Counted from the stretch's first letter, positions 17,478 through 27,737 are shown. The stretch is 64,000 nucleotides of DNA from Flavobacterium hibernum (GCF_000832125.1 NZ_JPRK01000013.1:186001-250000), one strand, 5' to 3'. Numbers and translations are program-made. The notes: generated by a model not told the origin, from the sequence alone.

Positions 17478-18419
17478 ATGAAACTTAAATATATACTTGC
17501 CATACTAGTTACTTTTACTATGTTTTCGGGCAACGCACAACAGGACGCTCAGTTTTCAGATTATAAAATTAATATGTCGAGTTTTAATCCTGCTTTTGCG
17601 GGTTTCTTTGACGGAAGCATTTTATTACTTAATCGCTCGCAGTATACTGGTTTTGAAGGCGCTCCGGAAACTCAAAACCTTAATGTAAATATTCCTCTTA
17701 CCATGAATATGGGAGCAGGGTTTAATGTAATAAACGAAAAAGCAGGAGTAACCCAACAATTAATCGTAACCGGAGACTATTCTTACACTATCTATACAAA
17801 TGATATAAACATGCTTACTTTTGGTCTAAAAGCAGGTTTTAATAGCCTAAATGTCGATTATACGCGACTTGATTTAGGCAATTCTAATGATGACAGTTTC
17901 AGGAATAATATAAACAATCAAATAACGCCACGAGTAGGATTAGGTTTTCTATACAATACACAGAGTTGGTTTATTGGAGTATCGTCTCCAAATTTGATTA
18001 AAGAAAAATTTGATCCCGATGTTAAGGAGGTTACACTTTCGGCCAAACCTCAAATTTACTTTACAACAGGATATCAGACAGCGCTTAGTGATGACCTTCT
18101 TTTTAAACCTTCAATATTGGCAAAAGCAGCTTCAAATGTACCTTTTGCAATAGATTTTGCTTTTAACTTTGAGTATATGCAACAATTTCGTTTTGGAGTT
18201 TCATACCGATTAAATTCTGCGGTGACCGCCATGATGGGAATTAATATATTACAGGACTTTCAGGTAGGATACGCTTACGATTATAACACAAACGATTTGG
18301 GTAAATATGCTCAATCGTCTCACCAGTTTTACCTTAAATACATTTTTAAACAAGCCAAAAACATGCGTCGCAATTGTGGTTGCAGTTTTACTGATCCGGT
18401 AAACAATATTGGTTTTTAA
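17478..18419 (+). CDS. PorP/SprF family type IX secretion membrane protein
   Basis: 313 residues with a signal peptide (ending near NAQ-QDA) and the family start QDAQFSDYKINMSSFNPAFAG. The remainder is rich in alternating beta strands, as expected of an outer-membrane barrel. PorP/SprF-like proteins usually sit directly after a gene for a type B sorted protein and are needed to export or anchor that partner; here the gap is 22 bp. It most likely serves the HYR protein specifically. The C-terminus CGCSF is unusual for a barrel end. Confidence 0.85.
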   Translation: MKLKYILAILVTFTMFSGNAQQDAQFSDYKINMSSFNPAFAGFFDGSILLLNRSQYTGFEGAPETQNLNVNIPLTMNMGAGFNVINEKAGVTQQLIVTGDYSYTIYTNDINMLTFGLKAGFNSLNVDYTRLDLGNSNDDSFRNNINNQITPRVGLGFLYNTQSWFIGVSSPNLIKEKFDPDVKEVTLSAKPQIYFTTGYQTALSDDLLFKPSILAKAASNVPFAIDFAFNFEYMQQFRFGVSYRLNSAVTAMMGINILQDFQVGYAYDYNTNDLGKYAQSSHQFYLKYIFKQAKNMRRNCGCSFTDPVNNIGF

Positions 18420-18438
18420 GAAGATTCCAATAAAAAAA

Positions 18439-18471
18439 GAGCCTCCCAAAACATCTGATTTTTGGAGGCTC
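18439..18471. terminator. Terminator between convergent genes
   Basis: An 8-bp perfect GC-rich stem GAGCCTCC/GGAGGCTC, extendable past one mismatch, is flanked by a run of A on the plus strand. It can terminate minus-strand transcripts of the receptor gene and probably also plus-strand ones. Confidence 0.75.
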
Positions 18472-18508
18472 CTTTAAGATCTTTTGATTATGTCATTTTA
18501 AAGAAATT

Positions 18509-20683
18509 CTAAAAAGCTTGTGCAAAACTAATTGTTAGGCGCGTACCATTTTCTTTTACATAATTCATATTGCTCGACTGCCATTGCGAAATAACTGTGT
18601 AATAATCTTTATTAAATAGATTTTCGACTCCCAAGCGAATAGTGCTTTTTTCTTTGAAAGTGTAACTCGACGAAAGATTAAAAGCCGTAAAAGATTTTAT
18701 AGGTCCCGTTCCATAAGTATACGCTCCATTTACAGGTTGAAATCTGTCTCTACCAGTAGTGCTAATCATTTGTAGAAAAATAGACCAATCTTCTAAAGGT
18801 CTAAAAATAGTATAAGCAGTTATTTTTGGCGGATTGATACGATCTCCACCTAAGTAAACTTTTTTGTCTGTTAGTTCACGTTTTCCTTCGGTAAAAGAAT
18901 AATTCGCTCCAATATCCATTTTCGAAAAAAGACGATATTTTGCTGACAATTCAAAACCATAAATTTTTTCAGGTGAGCGTGAAATCTGCGGATTTCCATC
19001 AATATAAACATACGAAGCTCCTAATTTTGATGTGCTATAATATACCGCTCCTTCATAAGAAAGTTTGTCCAGAGATCCAGAGAAACCAAATTCATAATTA
19101 TTTGCCGTAACAGCTTTTATCGAAGTATTGCTTACCGTATTTTCTTTTGCAGCACGCAAAACCAAACCTAAATCGGCCACGCTGAAACTCTGAGAAAAAC
19201 TAACAAAAGGTTTAAATAAGCTCCATTTCGTATAACGTAATCCTGCATTAAACATAAGAGCATTAAAATCTAATGCTCCGCCATTTACGGCAATACCACC
19301 CCCAACATAAGTTCCGTTTACATAATTACGAATACCAATAGTAGTATAATCCGGGACATCAATATTTACGTTTTCAAGCCTTAAACCAGTTTTAAAAACC
19401 AGATCTGGACCAAACATGTTTTTAAGCTGAAAATAAGGAGCTAAATTGTTCATCTTCATTTCAGGAATTACCAATCGTCCATCAGTAAGATGTGTATCAG
19501 TAATATCCGAAAGAATATCTAATCCATACGTTAAATTACCAGATATAAGAGAACTAAATTCATATGGTGTATTTAAATTTAGGCGAAAACCCAGTTTCTT
19601 ACTTTGTGTAGCAGGTTGTCCGTTATTTTCAAAAAAGTCACTATAGTTAATTAACGTAAGATAATCTTGAAAATAAAGCGTAGCATTAACATCAGTATTG
19701 CCAATAATGTTTTTTCCAATATAGCTTAAACTTGCGTTATGATTGTATGGAGTCCCTTCAGGCTCGCCCGGGCGTTGTCCTTTAACCCCAATAGTTGGCG
19801 AATCAAAATTACCATAAACACCTGCTTTTGCAACATAATCAGTATGTTGCGTACTTTGGAAATAGTTATACATTACTTCCAATCGATTATTTGAATTGAT
19901 ATCATAACCAATTTTCGCAAAAGCATTGTAGTTTTTAAGATCATTCATACCATATTCCGGCGAAAGCACGCGACCTTTGGCATCACGATAAAGACCCGTT
20001 TCTTCATAGCGACCGCTAACAACATAATCTATCTTTTTTACTTTTCCGGAAAATAACTGAGACACAAAGAAACCAGCCGTTTCTTTTGGTTTTACAAGAG
20101 AGAAATTTGTTCCAACCTCAGTCGATCCGCTTATGGTTTTGTCTGTGTTTGCCTTTTTTGTAATATAATTTATCAAACCACCATCTGCGCCATTTCCGTA
20201 AATAGCCGTTGCGCCTTTAATTACTTCAACACGATCTAAAACAGTAGGATCTAGAGAACGCATATCTTTAGCACCATCTCTTAAAGGTGTAGATTGCGGA
20301 ATACCATCGATCATAACCAATACACGACGACCACGTAAAGTCTGACCTAAATTTTGAGTTCTATTAGTCGTAAAACCCAAACCTGGTACAGATGCACCTA
20401 AGATGTCACTAAGATTAGAACTTATGCTTAATTGTTGTTGTATTTGCTTTTTAGACAATAAAGTAACTGAAGACGGAACTTCGTCTAGAATTTCTGCTTT
20501 TCTAGAGGCAGAAACTACAATTTCTTGTAATTCGTTATCAGCTTCTTTTTTATCTTTTAAGACAGTATCCTGATTTTTAACGTTTTTATCTTTTTCGGTT
20601 TTAGAGTTTGTTTTAGAAATTTGCTGAGCAGAGAGCGAACTCATAGCGAGAAACACTAGAAGTAGAGTAGAAATTCGTATCAT
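18509..20683 (-). CDS. TonB-dependent siderophore-type receptor
   Basis: 724 residues with a signal peptide (ending near SAQ-QIS). A linker is followed by a probable TonB box (ELQEIVVSAS, about residues 52-61), a plug (about 65-185; TLRGRRVLVMIDGIPQST and VEVIKGATAIYGNGADGGLINYITKK) and a barrel ending in AQAF. The plug phrases resemble hydroxamate/carboxylate siderophore receptors such as the IutA group. There is no N-terminal carboxypeptidase-like domain and no siderophore biosynthesis gene nearby, so it may take up foreign siderophores. I see no clear Fur box upstream. Confidence 0.75.
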   Translation of the reverse strand: MIRISTLLLVFLAMSSLSAQQISKTNSKTEKDKNVKNQDTVLKDKKEADNELQEIVVSASRKAEILDEVPSSVTLLSKKQIQQQLSISSNLSDILGASVPGLGFTTNRTQNLGQTLRGRRVLVMIDGIPQSTPLRDGAKDMRSLDPTVLDRVEVIKGATAIYGNGADGGLINYITKKANTDKTISGSTEVGTNFSLVKPKETAGFFVSQLFSGKVKKIDYVVSGRYEETGLYRDAKGRVLSPEYGMNDLKNYNAFAKIGYDINSNNRLEVMYNYFQSTQHTDYVAKAGVYGNFDSPTIGVKGQRPGEPEGTPYNHNASLSYIGKNIIGNTDVNATLYFQDYLTLINYSDFFENNGQPATQSKKLGFRLNLNTPYEFSSLISGNLTYGLDILSDITDTHLTDGRLVIPEMKMNNLAPYFQLKNMFGPDLVFKTGLRLENVNIDVPDYTTIGIRNYVNGTYVGGGIAVNGGALDFNALMFNAGLRYTKWSLFKPFVSFSQSFSVADLGLVLRAAKENTVSNTSIKAVTANNYEFGFSGSLDKLSYEGAVYYSTSKLGASYVYIDGNPQISRSPEKIYGFELSAKYRLFSKMDIGANYSFTEGKRELTDKKVYLGGDRINPPKITAYTIFRPLEDWSIFLQMISTTGRDRFQPVNGAYTYGTGPIKSFTAFNLSSSYTFKEKSTIRLGVENLFNKDYYTVISQWQSSNMNYVKENGTRLTISFAQAF

Positions 20684-21120
20684 TTGGTTATTTAGACTTA
20701 ATTAAAATAGCAATACAAATATATAAAAGCAATTAAAAACGGGAGCAGATAATGCAGCTGTTTTTATTAAAAAAAAACGAAATTTATATTGATAGTGTTG
20801 ATAATCAGTGTGTAAAAGAGGTGTTTTTATACCGATAATTTTAGCTTTAAAGTTAATTTTAGTAAGACAATTAAATTAAAAATGAGTTTTTTAGGACAAA
20901 TTAGACCCTTGTTTATTGCGTTTGGAAGTAATACAAACTAATTTTTAAAGTTGGATTCTTAGATTTTTGAAACATTTTATATCGATTAGAAAGAAACTGA
21001 AGCTTTTTTTAAATTTGTTAGTAAATAATAAATTATCGTCTTTTTTTTAACAGATGAAAAAATAAATTATATCTATATTTGATAAGAATAGGATCATTTA
21101 TTAATTTAAAAATATTTGGA
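20684..21120. other. Divergent promoter region
   Basis: AT-rich intergenic DNA between the receptor gene and a small plus-strand gene. On the minus strand TATATTTG (20716-20723 read in reverse) is a plausible -7 box for the receptor. On the plus strand TATATTTG at 21074-21081 is a plausible -7 box for the small gene. Nothing else recognisable. Confidence 0.45.
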
Positions 21121-21369
21121 ATGGAAAGAGCTATAAAACTAAAAGTTCGTAAGGAGTTGGATAGTAAACAACAATTGAATATAATTAAATTAAAAGGGAG
21201 TTTAATTTCTAAAGGATATACCGAGATTATTCATATTCTGGATCAGGATGATGAATTTCATATCAATTCTTTTGAAACTCCAGTCGAAACAAAAACGGAA
21301 GTTCAGGAATTTATCAATGCATTTATAATTAAGGAGGATTTGGCTGATACAATATCGCTTTTTAGATAA
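21121..21369 (+). CDS. Small hypothetical protein (82 aa)
   Basis: 82 residues starting MERAIKLKVRKELDS. The frame stays open back to a TTG at 21079, but that codon overlaps the -7 box TATATTTG (21074-21081), so the ATG at 21121 is preferred. It is soluble, with Lys-rich and acidic segments and a predicted alpha/beta pattern; no cysteine and no signal peptide. It is monocistronic, with its own promoter and a strong terminator. I do not recognise the family. Confidence 0.6.
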   Translation: MERAIKLKVRKELDSKQQLNIIKLKGSLISKGYTEIIHILDQDDEFHINSFETPVETKTEVQEFINAFIIKEDLADTISLFR

Positions 21370-21400
21370 ATCTTATTACCAGTATAATCATAGTATACAA

Positions 21401-21428
21401 AAACCTCCATTAGAAATAATGGAGGTTT
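21401..21428 (+). terminator. Rho-independent terminator
   Basis: A perfect 12-bp stem AAACCTCCATTA/TAATGGAGGTTT with a GAAA tetraloop is followed by a run of T. It ends the small hypothetical gene. Confidence 0.85.
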
Positions 21429-21511
21429 GTTTTTTATATCGATACAACTTCAAATTTGATCTGCATTGAGTCTGAATTTTTAAAAACATCAATTCCTTAT
21501 ACAAACAAAAA

Positions 21512-23224
21512 CTATAAAAATTTTGTATAGAATTGAGTTAGTTTAGTAACCGCTTGATCTACATATGCAGGTTTCCAATACGTTTCGATATGAGTTGCAC
21601 CTTCAATAAGAAATAGTTCCTTGTTTTTTGCATTAGTTGATTTAGCAAATGCATCTTCAGACATATAATAAGAGTCCGCTTTACTGCCTGCAATCATCAG
21701 TAAAGGCTGTTCAATTAAATCCATGTTTGTTGACGCATCCCAAGTCATTAAATCCAATAAACTGCTTAAAGTATATTTTGCGCTAGAATTTGGATGAGGG
21801 TAAGTTATCGAATAATATTCAATTCCTTGTCGGTACAAATCAACAGGAATACTTGCAATTTGTTCCTTAGTTAAAAGAGTTGTACTATTGTTTGCATATA
21901 AAATTTCGCCTCCTGCAGCTTCTTGCGCTCTTGCATCCGAAGCTTGTTTTAATCGTTCTTGAATTGTAGAAATTTGAGAATTCATGTAACCGTTACGTCT
22001 TACAAGTCCCGAGTTAAACATGCTCAAAGTAGCTACAGATTTAAAACGTTTGTCTGATTGCGCTGCTTTTAAAGAGTAACCGCCACCGCCACAAATACCA
22101 AGTAAACCAAGTCTTGAAGCATCAACGCCAGCATATTGAGAAATAAAATCAGCCATCGAATAGATATCTTCAATTCGGTTTGCTGGTTTATCTACATTTC
22201 TAGGAAAACCGCCGCTACCGCCTTGATAAGCTGCATCTGCCGCAATGGTAATATAACCTTGTTCGGCTAAGTGTTGCGCATATAAACCTGCAACTTGTTC
22301 TTTTACACCACCGTTTGGATGCGCAATTACAATGGCTGGATATTTATTTGCCGGATTATAATTGGGCGGTGTATAAACGTTGGCAACTATAGTGATATCT
22401 TTAATTTTGTAGCTAACAGGGTTAATGTTTACTCTTCCTTTTACATTTTCTGTAAGAGCGCCATCATATACTAATGTATATGGGTTTTTGGTATTTTCAT
22501 TATTTTTCATATTAATATTTTTTAAAATTTCTTTCATAGAACTGCTTTCTGCAGGACCTACTTTATTTTTAAGAATGTCTGCTATAGTATATAATTGTGT
22601 TTCCGTAATCCCGTTATAAATACCAACATTAATATGAGAACGCAGTTGTGGTTCGGCATTGCCTAAACTTGCCAATGTAGTTATAGTTACTATTTCGCGG
22701 GTTTTAAAATCTAAAATGTCACGACTGAAAATATCTGCAAAAAGATGTTCCTTTAAAAAAATATCAATAATTGGAGCAAAATCAGCAGTACTTGTTTTCA
22801 TCTCCTTGCCTAAAAGTTTAGTTTGCAATGCCGTTCCTCTTTTTAGTTTGTTTTCATTGGCTGCAATAGAAGAGGGCGTTTTTCCAATTTCATCGTGAAT
22901 TCCATTCTTTTTGCGTTCTTCCAGAACCGTAATAAAAGTACTTAATGCATTAAGTGAGCGCGGAAAACCTGCATAAGCATATATTTGAACTATTATTTCT
23001 TTGATTTCGTTAATGTTTAAACCAGCATTTAATCCGCTGTTCAATGCAATGCGAAGTTGTTGAGTGTCGCCTTTGGTTGTAAATGCGGCAATAGGAATTA
23101 TACTTTGTTCTTTATTAGTTAATGGTTTGTCAGTTTTCATGTTGGTCTGAGCGTTTAAAGAAGTTATAACTCCAAGTTGAATTGTTAAGACTATTAAGAA
23201 AGAAATATGTTTTATCTTTTTCAT
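21512..23224 (-). CDS. Carboxymuconolactone decarboxylase / dienelactone-hydrolase-like fusion
   Basis: 570 residues from the ATG at 23224, which begins a signal peptide (MKKIKHISF to SLNA-QTN); an upstream ATG at 23251 would only prepend polar residues. Two carboxymuconolactone decarboxylase-like domains (about residues 30-105 and 140-235) are followed by an alpha/beta hydrolase (about 250-570). Its nucleophile elbow is GICGGG, with Cys where many hydrolases have Ser, as in dienelactone hydrolase. A candidate acid is in GSKADSYY and the His in GATHIETY. The chain is exported, which is unusual for CMD proteins. It is divergent from an AraC regulator, its likely controller. Substrate unknown. 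Confidence 0.75.
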   Translation of the reverse strand: MKKIKHISFLIVLTIQLGVITSLNAQTNMKTDKPLTNKEQSIIPIAAFTTKGDTQQLRIALNSGLNAGLNINEIKEIIVQIYAYAGFPRSLNALSTFITVLEERKKNGIHDEIGKTPSSIAANENKLKRGTALQTKLLGKEMKTSTADFAPIIDIFLKEHLFADIFSRDILDFKTREIVTITTLASLGNAEPQLRSHINVGIYNGITETQLYTIADILKNKVGPAESSSMKEILKNINMKNNENTKNPYTLVYDGALTENVKGRVNINPVSYKIKDITIVANVYTPPNYNPANKYPAIVIAHPNGGVKEQVAGLYAQHLAEQGYITIAADAAYQGGSGGFPRNVDKPANRIEDIYSMADFISQYAGVDASRLGLLGICGGGGYSLKAAQSDKRFKSVATLSMFNSGLVRRNGYMNSQISTIQERLKQASDARAQEAAGGEILYANNSTTLLTKEQIASIPVDLYRQGIEYYSITYPHPNSSAKYTLSSLLDLMTWDASTNMDLIEQPLLMIAGSKADSYYMSEDAFAKSTNAKNKELFLIEGATHIETYWKPAYVDQAVTKLTQFYTKFL

Positions 23225-23382
23225 ATTCAGTTGTTTAAATTGATAAAGCAAATTTCGATAAATTAAAAAGTATGGAGCTTATATCAATTACGGAATTACT
23301 TACCAATATTACGGATTGAGAAATGTTTAAGAAAAAGCGGTTATTTATTTTATAGCTTTGTGTAAAGAAAACCATATTTACG

Positions 23383-24276
23383 ATGGATGATATTATAAAT
23401 TTTGATACCATAAGCCAGTACAACGCTTTTAATAAACAAGAAACTTTACACCCTTTAATAAGTCTTGTTTATTTAGATAATGCAGCGCCAAGACAACAAC
23501 GAAAATTGAATTATAGTTTTTACACTGTTTTTCTCAAACAAGTTTATTGTGGCGATTTGCGTTATGGACTGAGTAATTATGATTATGAGCAGGGAACTTT
23601 AATTTTTTTGGCACCGGGGCAGGTTATTGGTCAAAATAGTGACGAATATTATCAACCTCAAGGTATTGCATTGGTATTTCACCCAGATTTGCTTCACGGT
23701 ACATCGTTGGGGAAAACGATACAGAACTATAGTTTTTTCTCTTATTCTTCAAACGAATCACTTCATTTATCCGAAGAAGAAAAACAAATAATTTTAGATT
23801 GTTTTACTAAGATTAATTACGAATTGAAACACGCGATTGACAAACATAGTAAACATTTAATTGTAGCAAATATTGAATTGTTTTTAGATTACTGCACGCG
23901 TTTTTACGATCGCCAGTTTATAACCAGAGATGTAGTTCATGTTGGAATTTTAGAGCAATTTGAAGAACTGCTTAATACCTATTTTTCTTCTGATAAACCT
24001 TTAAAAATGGGACTTCCTGCGGTTGCTTATTTTGCCGAAGAACTTAATTTATCGGCTAATTATTTTGGAGATTTAATAAAAAAAGAGACAGGCAAAACGG
24101 CACAGGAATACATACAATCTAAAGTGATTGAAATTGCCAAAGAAAGAATATTTGACCAAAGTAAATCTTTAAGCGAAATTGCTTACGCGCTAGGTTTTAA
24201 ATATCCACAGCACTTTACCAGATTGTTTAAACAAAGAGTTGGAGTTGCACCAAAAGAATACAGAGCCTTGAATTAA
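23383..24276 (+). CDS. AraC-family transcriptional regulator
   Basis: 297 residues. The N-terminal cupin-type sensing region is about 30-160. Two C-terminal helix-turn-helix motifs cover about 195-297 (LNLSANYFGDLIKKETGKT and SLSEIAYALGFKYPQHFTRLFKQRVGVAPKEYR). TAGCTTTG at 23353-23360 is a plausible -7 promoter box, giving a short leader. It is divergent from the CMD-hydrolase fusion gene, which it probably regulates in response to an electrophilic or aromatic compound; that ligand is a guess. Confidence 0.85.
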   Translation: MDDIINFDTISQYNAFNKQETLHPLISLVYLDNAAPRQQRKLNYSFYTVFLKQVYCGDLRYGLSNYDYEQGTLIFLAPGQVIGQNSDEYYQPQGIALVFHPDLLHGTSLGKTIQNYSFFSYSSNESLHLSEEEKQIILDCFTKINYELKHAIDKHSKHLIVANIELFLDYCTRFYDRQFITRDVVHVGILEQFEELLNTYFSSDKPLKMGLPAVAYFAEELNLSANYFGDLIKKETGKTAQEYIQSKVIEIAKERIFDQSKSLSEIAYALGFKYPQHFTRLFKQRVGVAPKEYRALN

Positions 24277-24374
24277 ATTTTATATGTTTTTTCAAATGTT
24301 TTATTAAAGTGTAGTCTACTTTTTTAGGGATTTTAATTTTAAATTTGAATATATTTAAAGTATAAAAACTTACC

Positions 24375-25319
24375 ATGAATAAATCTCAAAGCGTTACTGA
24401 CTATCCAAATAATAATACCATTTTTATGGTGTGGAATTTTAAAGATCAGACCGATATAAAGCCCGCATTCGAAAAAATTTGTTCATTGGTAAATAACCTG
24501 AACAAATCTTTTACCATTAGAATTCCTGATGGGCGAAGTAGTTGTGTAATGGGTATTGGTCATGATGCATGGATAAAATTGCAATTGCCAACACCTTTGC
24601 CTAAAGAGTTGGTAAATTTTGAATCTATTAATGGTGGAAAGCACAGTGCAAAGGCGACATCTGGCGATCTTCATTTTCATTTAAGAGGACTAAACATGGC
24701 AATTTGTTTTGATATGGCGACAGCGATTTCAAATGTTTTACAACCTGTAGCCGAATGTTTGGATGAAATTCATGGATTTAGATATTGGGATGGTCGGTCT
24801 ATTATTGGTTTCGTAGATGGCACAGAAAATCCGATAGGCGAGGAACGAAAGTTTTTTGCAGTAGTAGGAGATGAGGATTCTACATATAAAGGTGGTAGTT
24901 ATCTCTTTGTTCAGAAATATTTTCACAATATGAAAAACTGGGAAAGTCTATCAACTGAAGATCAGGAAAAAGTAATTGGAAGGTATAAAATGAACGATAT
25001 CGAAATGGACGATAATGTAAAACCTAATAACTCGCATAGCGCTCTTACGAGCATAACTGACGAAAATGGGAATGACTTGAAAATTGTACGTGACAATATG
25101 CCTTTTGGGAATCCATCAAAAGGAGAGGTTGGTACATACTTTATTGCTTATGCAAGCACATTTAGCACCACAAAAAAAATGTTAGAAAACATGTTTATCG
25201 GTAATCCACCGGGAAATTATGATCGAATATTAGATTTTAGTACAGCGCAAACCGGAGCATTGTTTTTTGTCCCAACTTTAGAGGTATTAGACGAATATTC
25301 CAGTGAAACTAATGCTTAA
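24375..25319 (+). CDS. Dyp-type haem peroxidase
   Basis: A 314-residue Dyp peroxidase. The hallmark GFVDGTENP (GxxDG) lies near residue 150. A proximal-His candidate is in the segment GGSYLFVQKYFHNMKNW near residue 180-190. No Tat or Sec signal is visible, so it is cytoplasmic or encapsulated, but the C-terminus shows no obvious encapsulin-targeting peptide and no encapsulin gene is nearby. It uses peroxide to oxidise dyes, phenols or porphyrin-related substrates. The preceding intergenic region has TAAATTTG at 24340-24347 as a possible -7 box. Confidence 0.85.
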   Translation: MNKSQSVTDYPNNNTIFMVWNFKDQTDIKPAFEKICSLVNNLNKSFTIRIPDGRSSCVMGIGHDAWIKLQLPTPLPKELVNFESINGGKHSAKATSGDLHFHLRGLNMAICFDMATAISNVLQPVAECLDEIHGFRYWDGRSIIGFVDGTENPIGEERKFFAVVGDEDSTYKGGSYLFVQKYFHNMKNWESLSTEDQEKVIGRYKMNDIEMDDNVKPNNSHSALTSITDENGNDLKIVRDNMPFGNPSKGEVGTYFIAYASTFSTTKKMLENMFIGNPPGNYDRILDFSTAQTGALFFVPTLEVLDEYSSETNA

Positions 25320-25322
25320 TTT

Positions 25323-27692
25323 TTATAATCGATTTATTCTTTCATAAATTTTCGGGTCGTGCTTTTTAATTTTAATTTTTACATATTTTGACGCGGGCAT
25401 ATTGCTATCCTTCACCACATTATTAACAGAAACCAAAACATTTGTTTCTGGAAAATAGGTAACCGTGTTTTTCTCAGGAATTTGATAAGAAACAATAATA
25501 AACAAAGGCGCAATTCGTTCGATATCATCATCATAATTAAATAGATCTACTATATCTCCAGATTTAAGTCCCGCTAGTTCAATATCTTTTTGATTCATAA
25601 ATATTACCCTACGTTCATTTTTTATACCACGATATCGATCATCAAGACCGTATATTGTGGTATTAAACTGGTCGTGAGTTCGAGTTGTTGCCATCATATA
25701 TTCATCAGGAGCAAGCTCGTTGTTTGGCACTGTGGTTAATGTAAATGGCACTCTGTCTCCAAATTCTTTTGTAATAAATTGCCCATGTCGTGCCGCATTG
25801 GGCAGGTAGAAACCTCCTTTTTGACGTACTCTAGCATTATAATCTTCAAAACCCGGAATGCACTTTTCAATGTCATCTCTCACAGCATCGTAACTATCAT
25901 GATAACGTTGCCAATTAATAACCGTTTTGTTTCCTAGCGTTGCCATAGCCATTTTGCATACAATCTGAGTTTCATTAATAAGATTATCAGATACGGGTTT
26001 CAAAATTCCTTTTGATGATTGTACGACACCCATCGAGTTTTCGGTAGATATAAACTGTGCTTCTCCATTAACTATATCAATATCACTTCGTGAAAGCGTA
26101 GGCAATATTATAGCTTCCTGTCCATGAATTAAATGAGTACGATTGAGTTTTGTTGATACACACACGGTTAAATTGAGTTTTCTTATGGCATTTGCTGTAA
26201 AAGTTGTGTCTGGTGTTGCCGATAGAAAATTGCCGCCCATACAAAACAGTAATTTTACTTTTTCTTCATCCATTGCTTTAATAGCTCGAACAACATCATA
26301 TCCATGTTTGCGTGGAGGATTAAAACCATAGAAGCTTTGCAAGCGATCAAGTTGTTCATCGGTAGGTTTTTCATCAATCATCATAGTCCGATTTCCTTGC
26401 ACATTGCTATGACCTCGAACAGGGCAAACGCCTGCACCTGGCTTACCAATGCTTCCTTTAAGTAACAAAATATTTAGAATTTCTCGAATCATCTCCACAC
26501 CATTAGGCTGCTGCGTAAGTCCCATTCCCCAACAAACAATAATTCGCTTATTTAATGCGATCATTTCGGCAGCTTCATAAAGTGCTTCTTTTGCAACACC
26601 CGAAAGAGCTACAAGTTCATCAAGATTGTAATTTTCAAATTGTTTAAGAAAAGCGTCATAACCCGTAGTTTTTTCTTTGATGAAGTCATAATCAAATACC
26701 TTTTCGGGGTTTTTCTTTTCAAATTCAATTAACATAATTTCGAGAGCTTTTAATAAAGCCATATCTCCATTAATTTTTACAGGCAGAAAAAGATCTGCAA
26801 GTTTAACACCGCCGCGAAGAATTCCGTTAACTTCTTGTGGATTATGAAAACCCATTAAACCAGCTTCGGGTAATGGATTAATAGCAATAATTTTTGCCCC
26901 ATTTTTTTTACCTCTCGATAATGCACTCATCATTCGTGGTGCGTTAGTTCCTGGATTTTGACCAATAATGATAATGAGATCGGTATCATAAAAATCATCC
27001 AATGTTACAGTACCTTTTCCAATTCCGATAGTAGGTCTTAATGCAGAACCTGATGTTTCATGGCACATATTAGAACAGTCAGGCATATTGTTAGTACCAT
27101 ATTCTTTAGCAAAGAGCTGATAAAGAAATGATGTTTCATTGCTTGTTCTTCCAGAGGTATAAAACGCAGCTTCATCAGGCGATTCTAACTTATTAAGATG
27201 CTTTGCTATTTTTTCAAATGCATTATCCCAACTTATAGGTTGATAATGTGTACCGTTTTGAGGAAGATACATTGGCTCGGTCAATCTTCCCATTTTTCCA
27301 ATTTGATAATCGTCTAGTTTGGCAAGTTCGTAAACCGAATTTTGTTTAAAAAAGTCTGCTGTAACTTTTTTAGTTGTTGCTTCCTCTGCCAATGCTTTAG
27401 CGCCATTTTCACAGTATTCGCCTAGTGGAGATCGCTCATCATCAGGATCAGGCCATGCACAACTCGGACAATCAAAACCACCAACCTGATTCATTTTAAA
27501 CAAAGCTTTTGTACCACGAACAAGAGTTTTTTCTTCAATAAGATCACTAAAGGCAGCTACTACAGCAGGTACACCTGCAGCCCAAGTTTCAACTTTTGTT
27601 AGCTTTAGGTCTAATAGTTTATAAGGATTTTCAGCGTTTGGTTCTTTCGCAATTTTATCGTCGATGCCTTTTTTAGATTTATCTTCTTTCAT
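25323..27692 (-). CDS. FdhF/YdeP-family molybdopterin oxidoreductase
   Basis: A 789-residue bis-MGD oxidoreductase. An N-terminal segment with CPSCAWPDPDD and a downstream Cys (EYCENG) is characteristic of the YdeP branch. The molybdenum domain includes YTSGRTSNETSFLYQLFAKEYGTNNM, the CHETSG segment and IIIGQNPGTNAPRM. The C-terminal molydopterin-binding domain has MMATTRTHDQFNTTIYG. There is no selenocysteine codon or long N-terminal iron-sulfur relay. YdeP proteins are linked to acid or redox stress, but the reaction is unsettled. It is followed by fdhD, which supplies the sulfur its cofactor needs. Confidence 0.85.
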   Translation of the reverse strand: MKEDKSKKGIDDKIAKEPNAENPYKLLDLKLTKVETWAAGVPAVVAAFSDLIEEKTLVRGTKALFKMNQVGGFDCPSCAWPDPDDERSPLGEYCENGAKALAEEATTKKVTADFFKQNSVYELAKLDDYQIGKMGRLTEPMYLPQNGTHYQPISWDNAFEKIAKHLNKLESPDEAAFYTSGRTSNETSFLYQLFAKEYGTNNMPDCSNMCHETSGSALRPTIGIGKGTVTLDDFYDTDLIIIIGQNPGTNAPRMMSALSRGKKNGAKIIAINPLPEAGLMGFHNPQEVNGILRGGVKLADLFLPVKINGDMALLKALEIMLIEFEKKNPEKVFDYDFIKEKTTGYDAFLKQFENYNLDELVALSGVAKEALYEAAEMIALNKRIIVCWGMGLTQQPNGVEMIREILNILLLKGSIGKPGAGVCPVRGHSNVQGNRTMMIDEKPTDEQLDRLQSFYGFNPPRKHGYDVVRAIKAMDEEKVKLLFCMGGNFLSATPDTTFTANAIRKLNLTVCVSTKLNRTHLIHGQEAIILPTLSRSDIDIVNGEAQFISTENSMGVVQSSKGILKPVSDNLINETQIVCKMAMATLGNKTVINWQRYHDSYDAVRDDIEKCIPGFEDYNARVRQKGGFYLPNAARHGQFITKEFGDRVPFTLTTVPNNELAPDEYMMATTRTHDQFNTTIYGLDDRYRGIKNERRVIFMNQKDIELAGLKSGDIVDLFNYDDDIERIAPLFIIVSYQIPEKNTVTYFPETNVLVSVNNVVKDSNMPASKYVKIKIKKHDPKIYERINRL

Positions 27693-27737
27693 GGCTTTTG
27701 TATTTGATTGGTGTAAAAATGAAGATTTTGAATGATT

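Noticed and set aside
20684..20900. Fur box upstream of the siderophore-type receptor
   Set aside because: I found GATAAT-like fragments but no 19-bp inverted repeat resembling a Fur site.
20882..20941. A 19-codon ORF starting MSFLGQIRPLF
   Set aside because: Too short to support without conservation data, and no promoter or terminator is specific to it.
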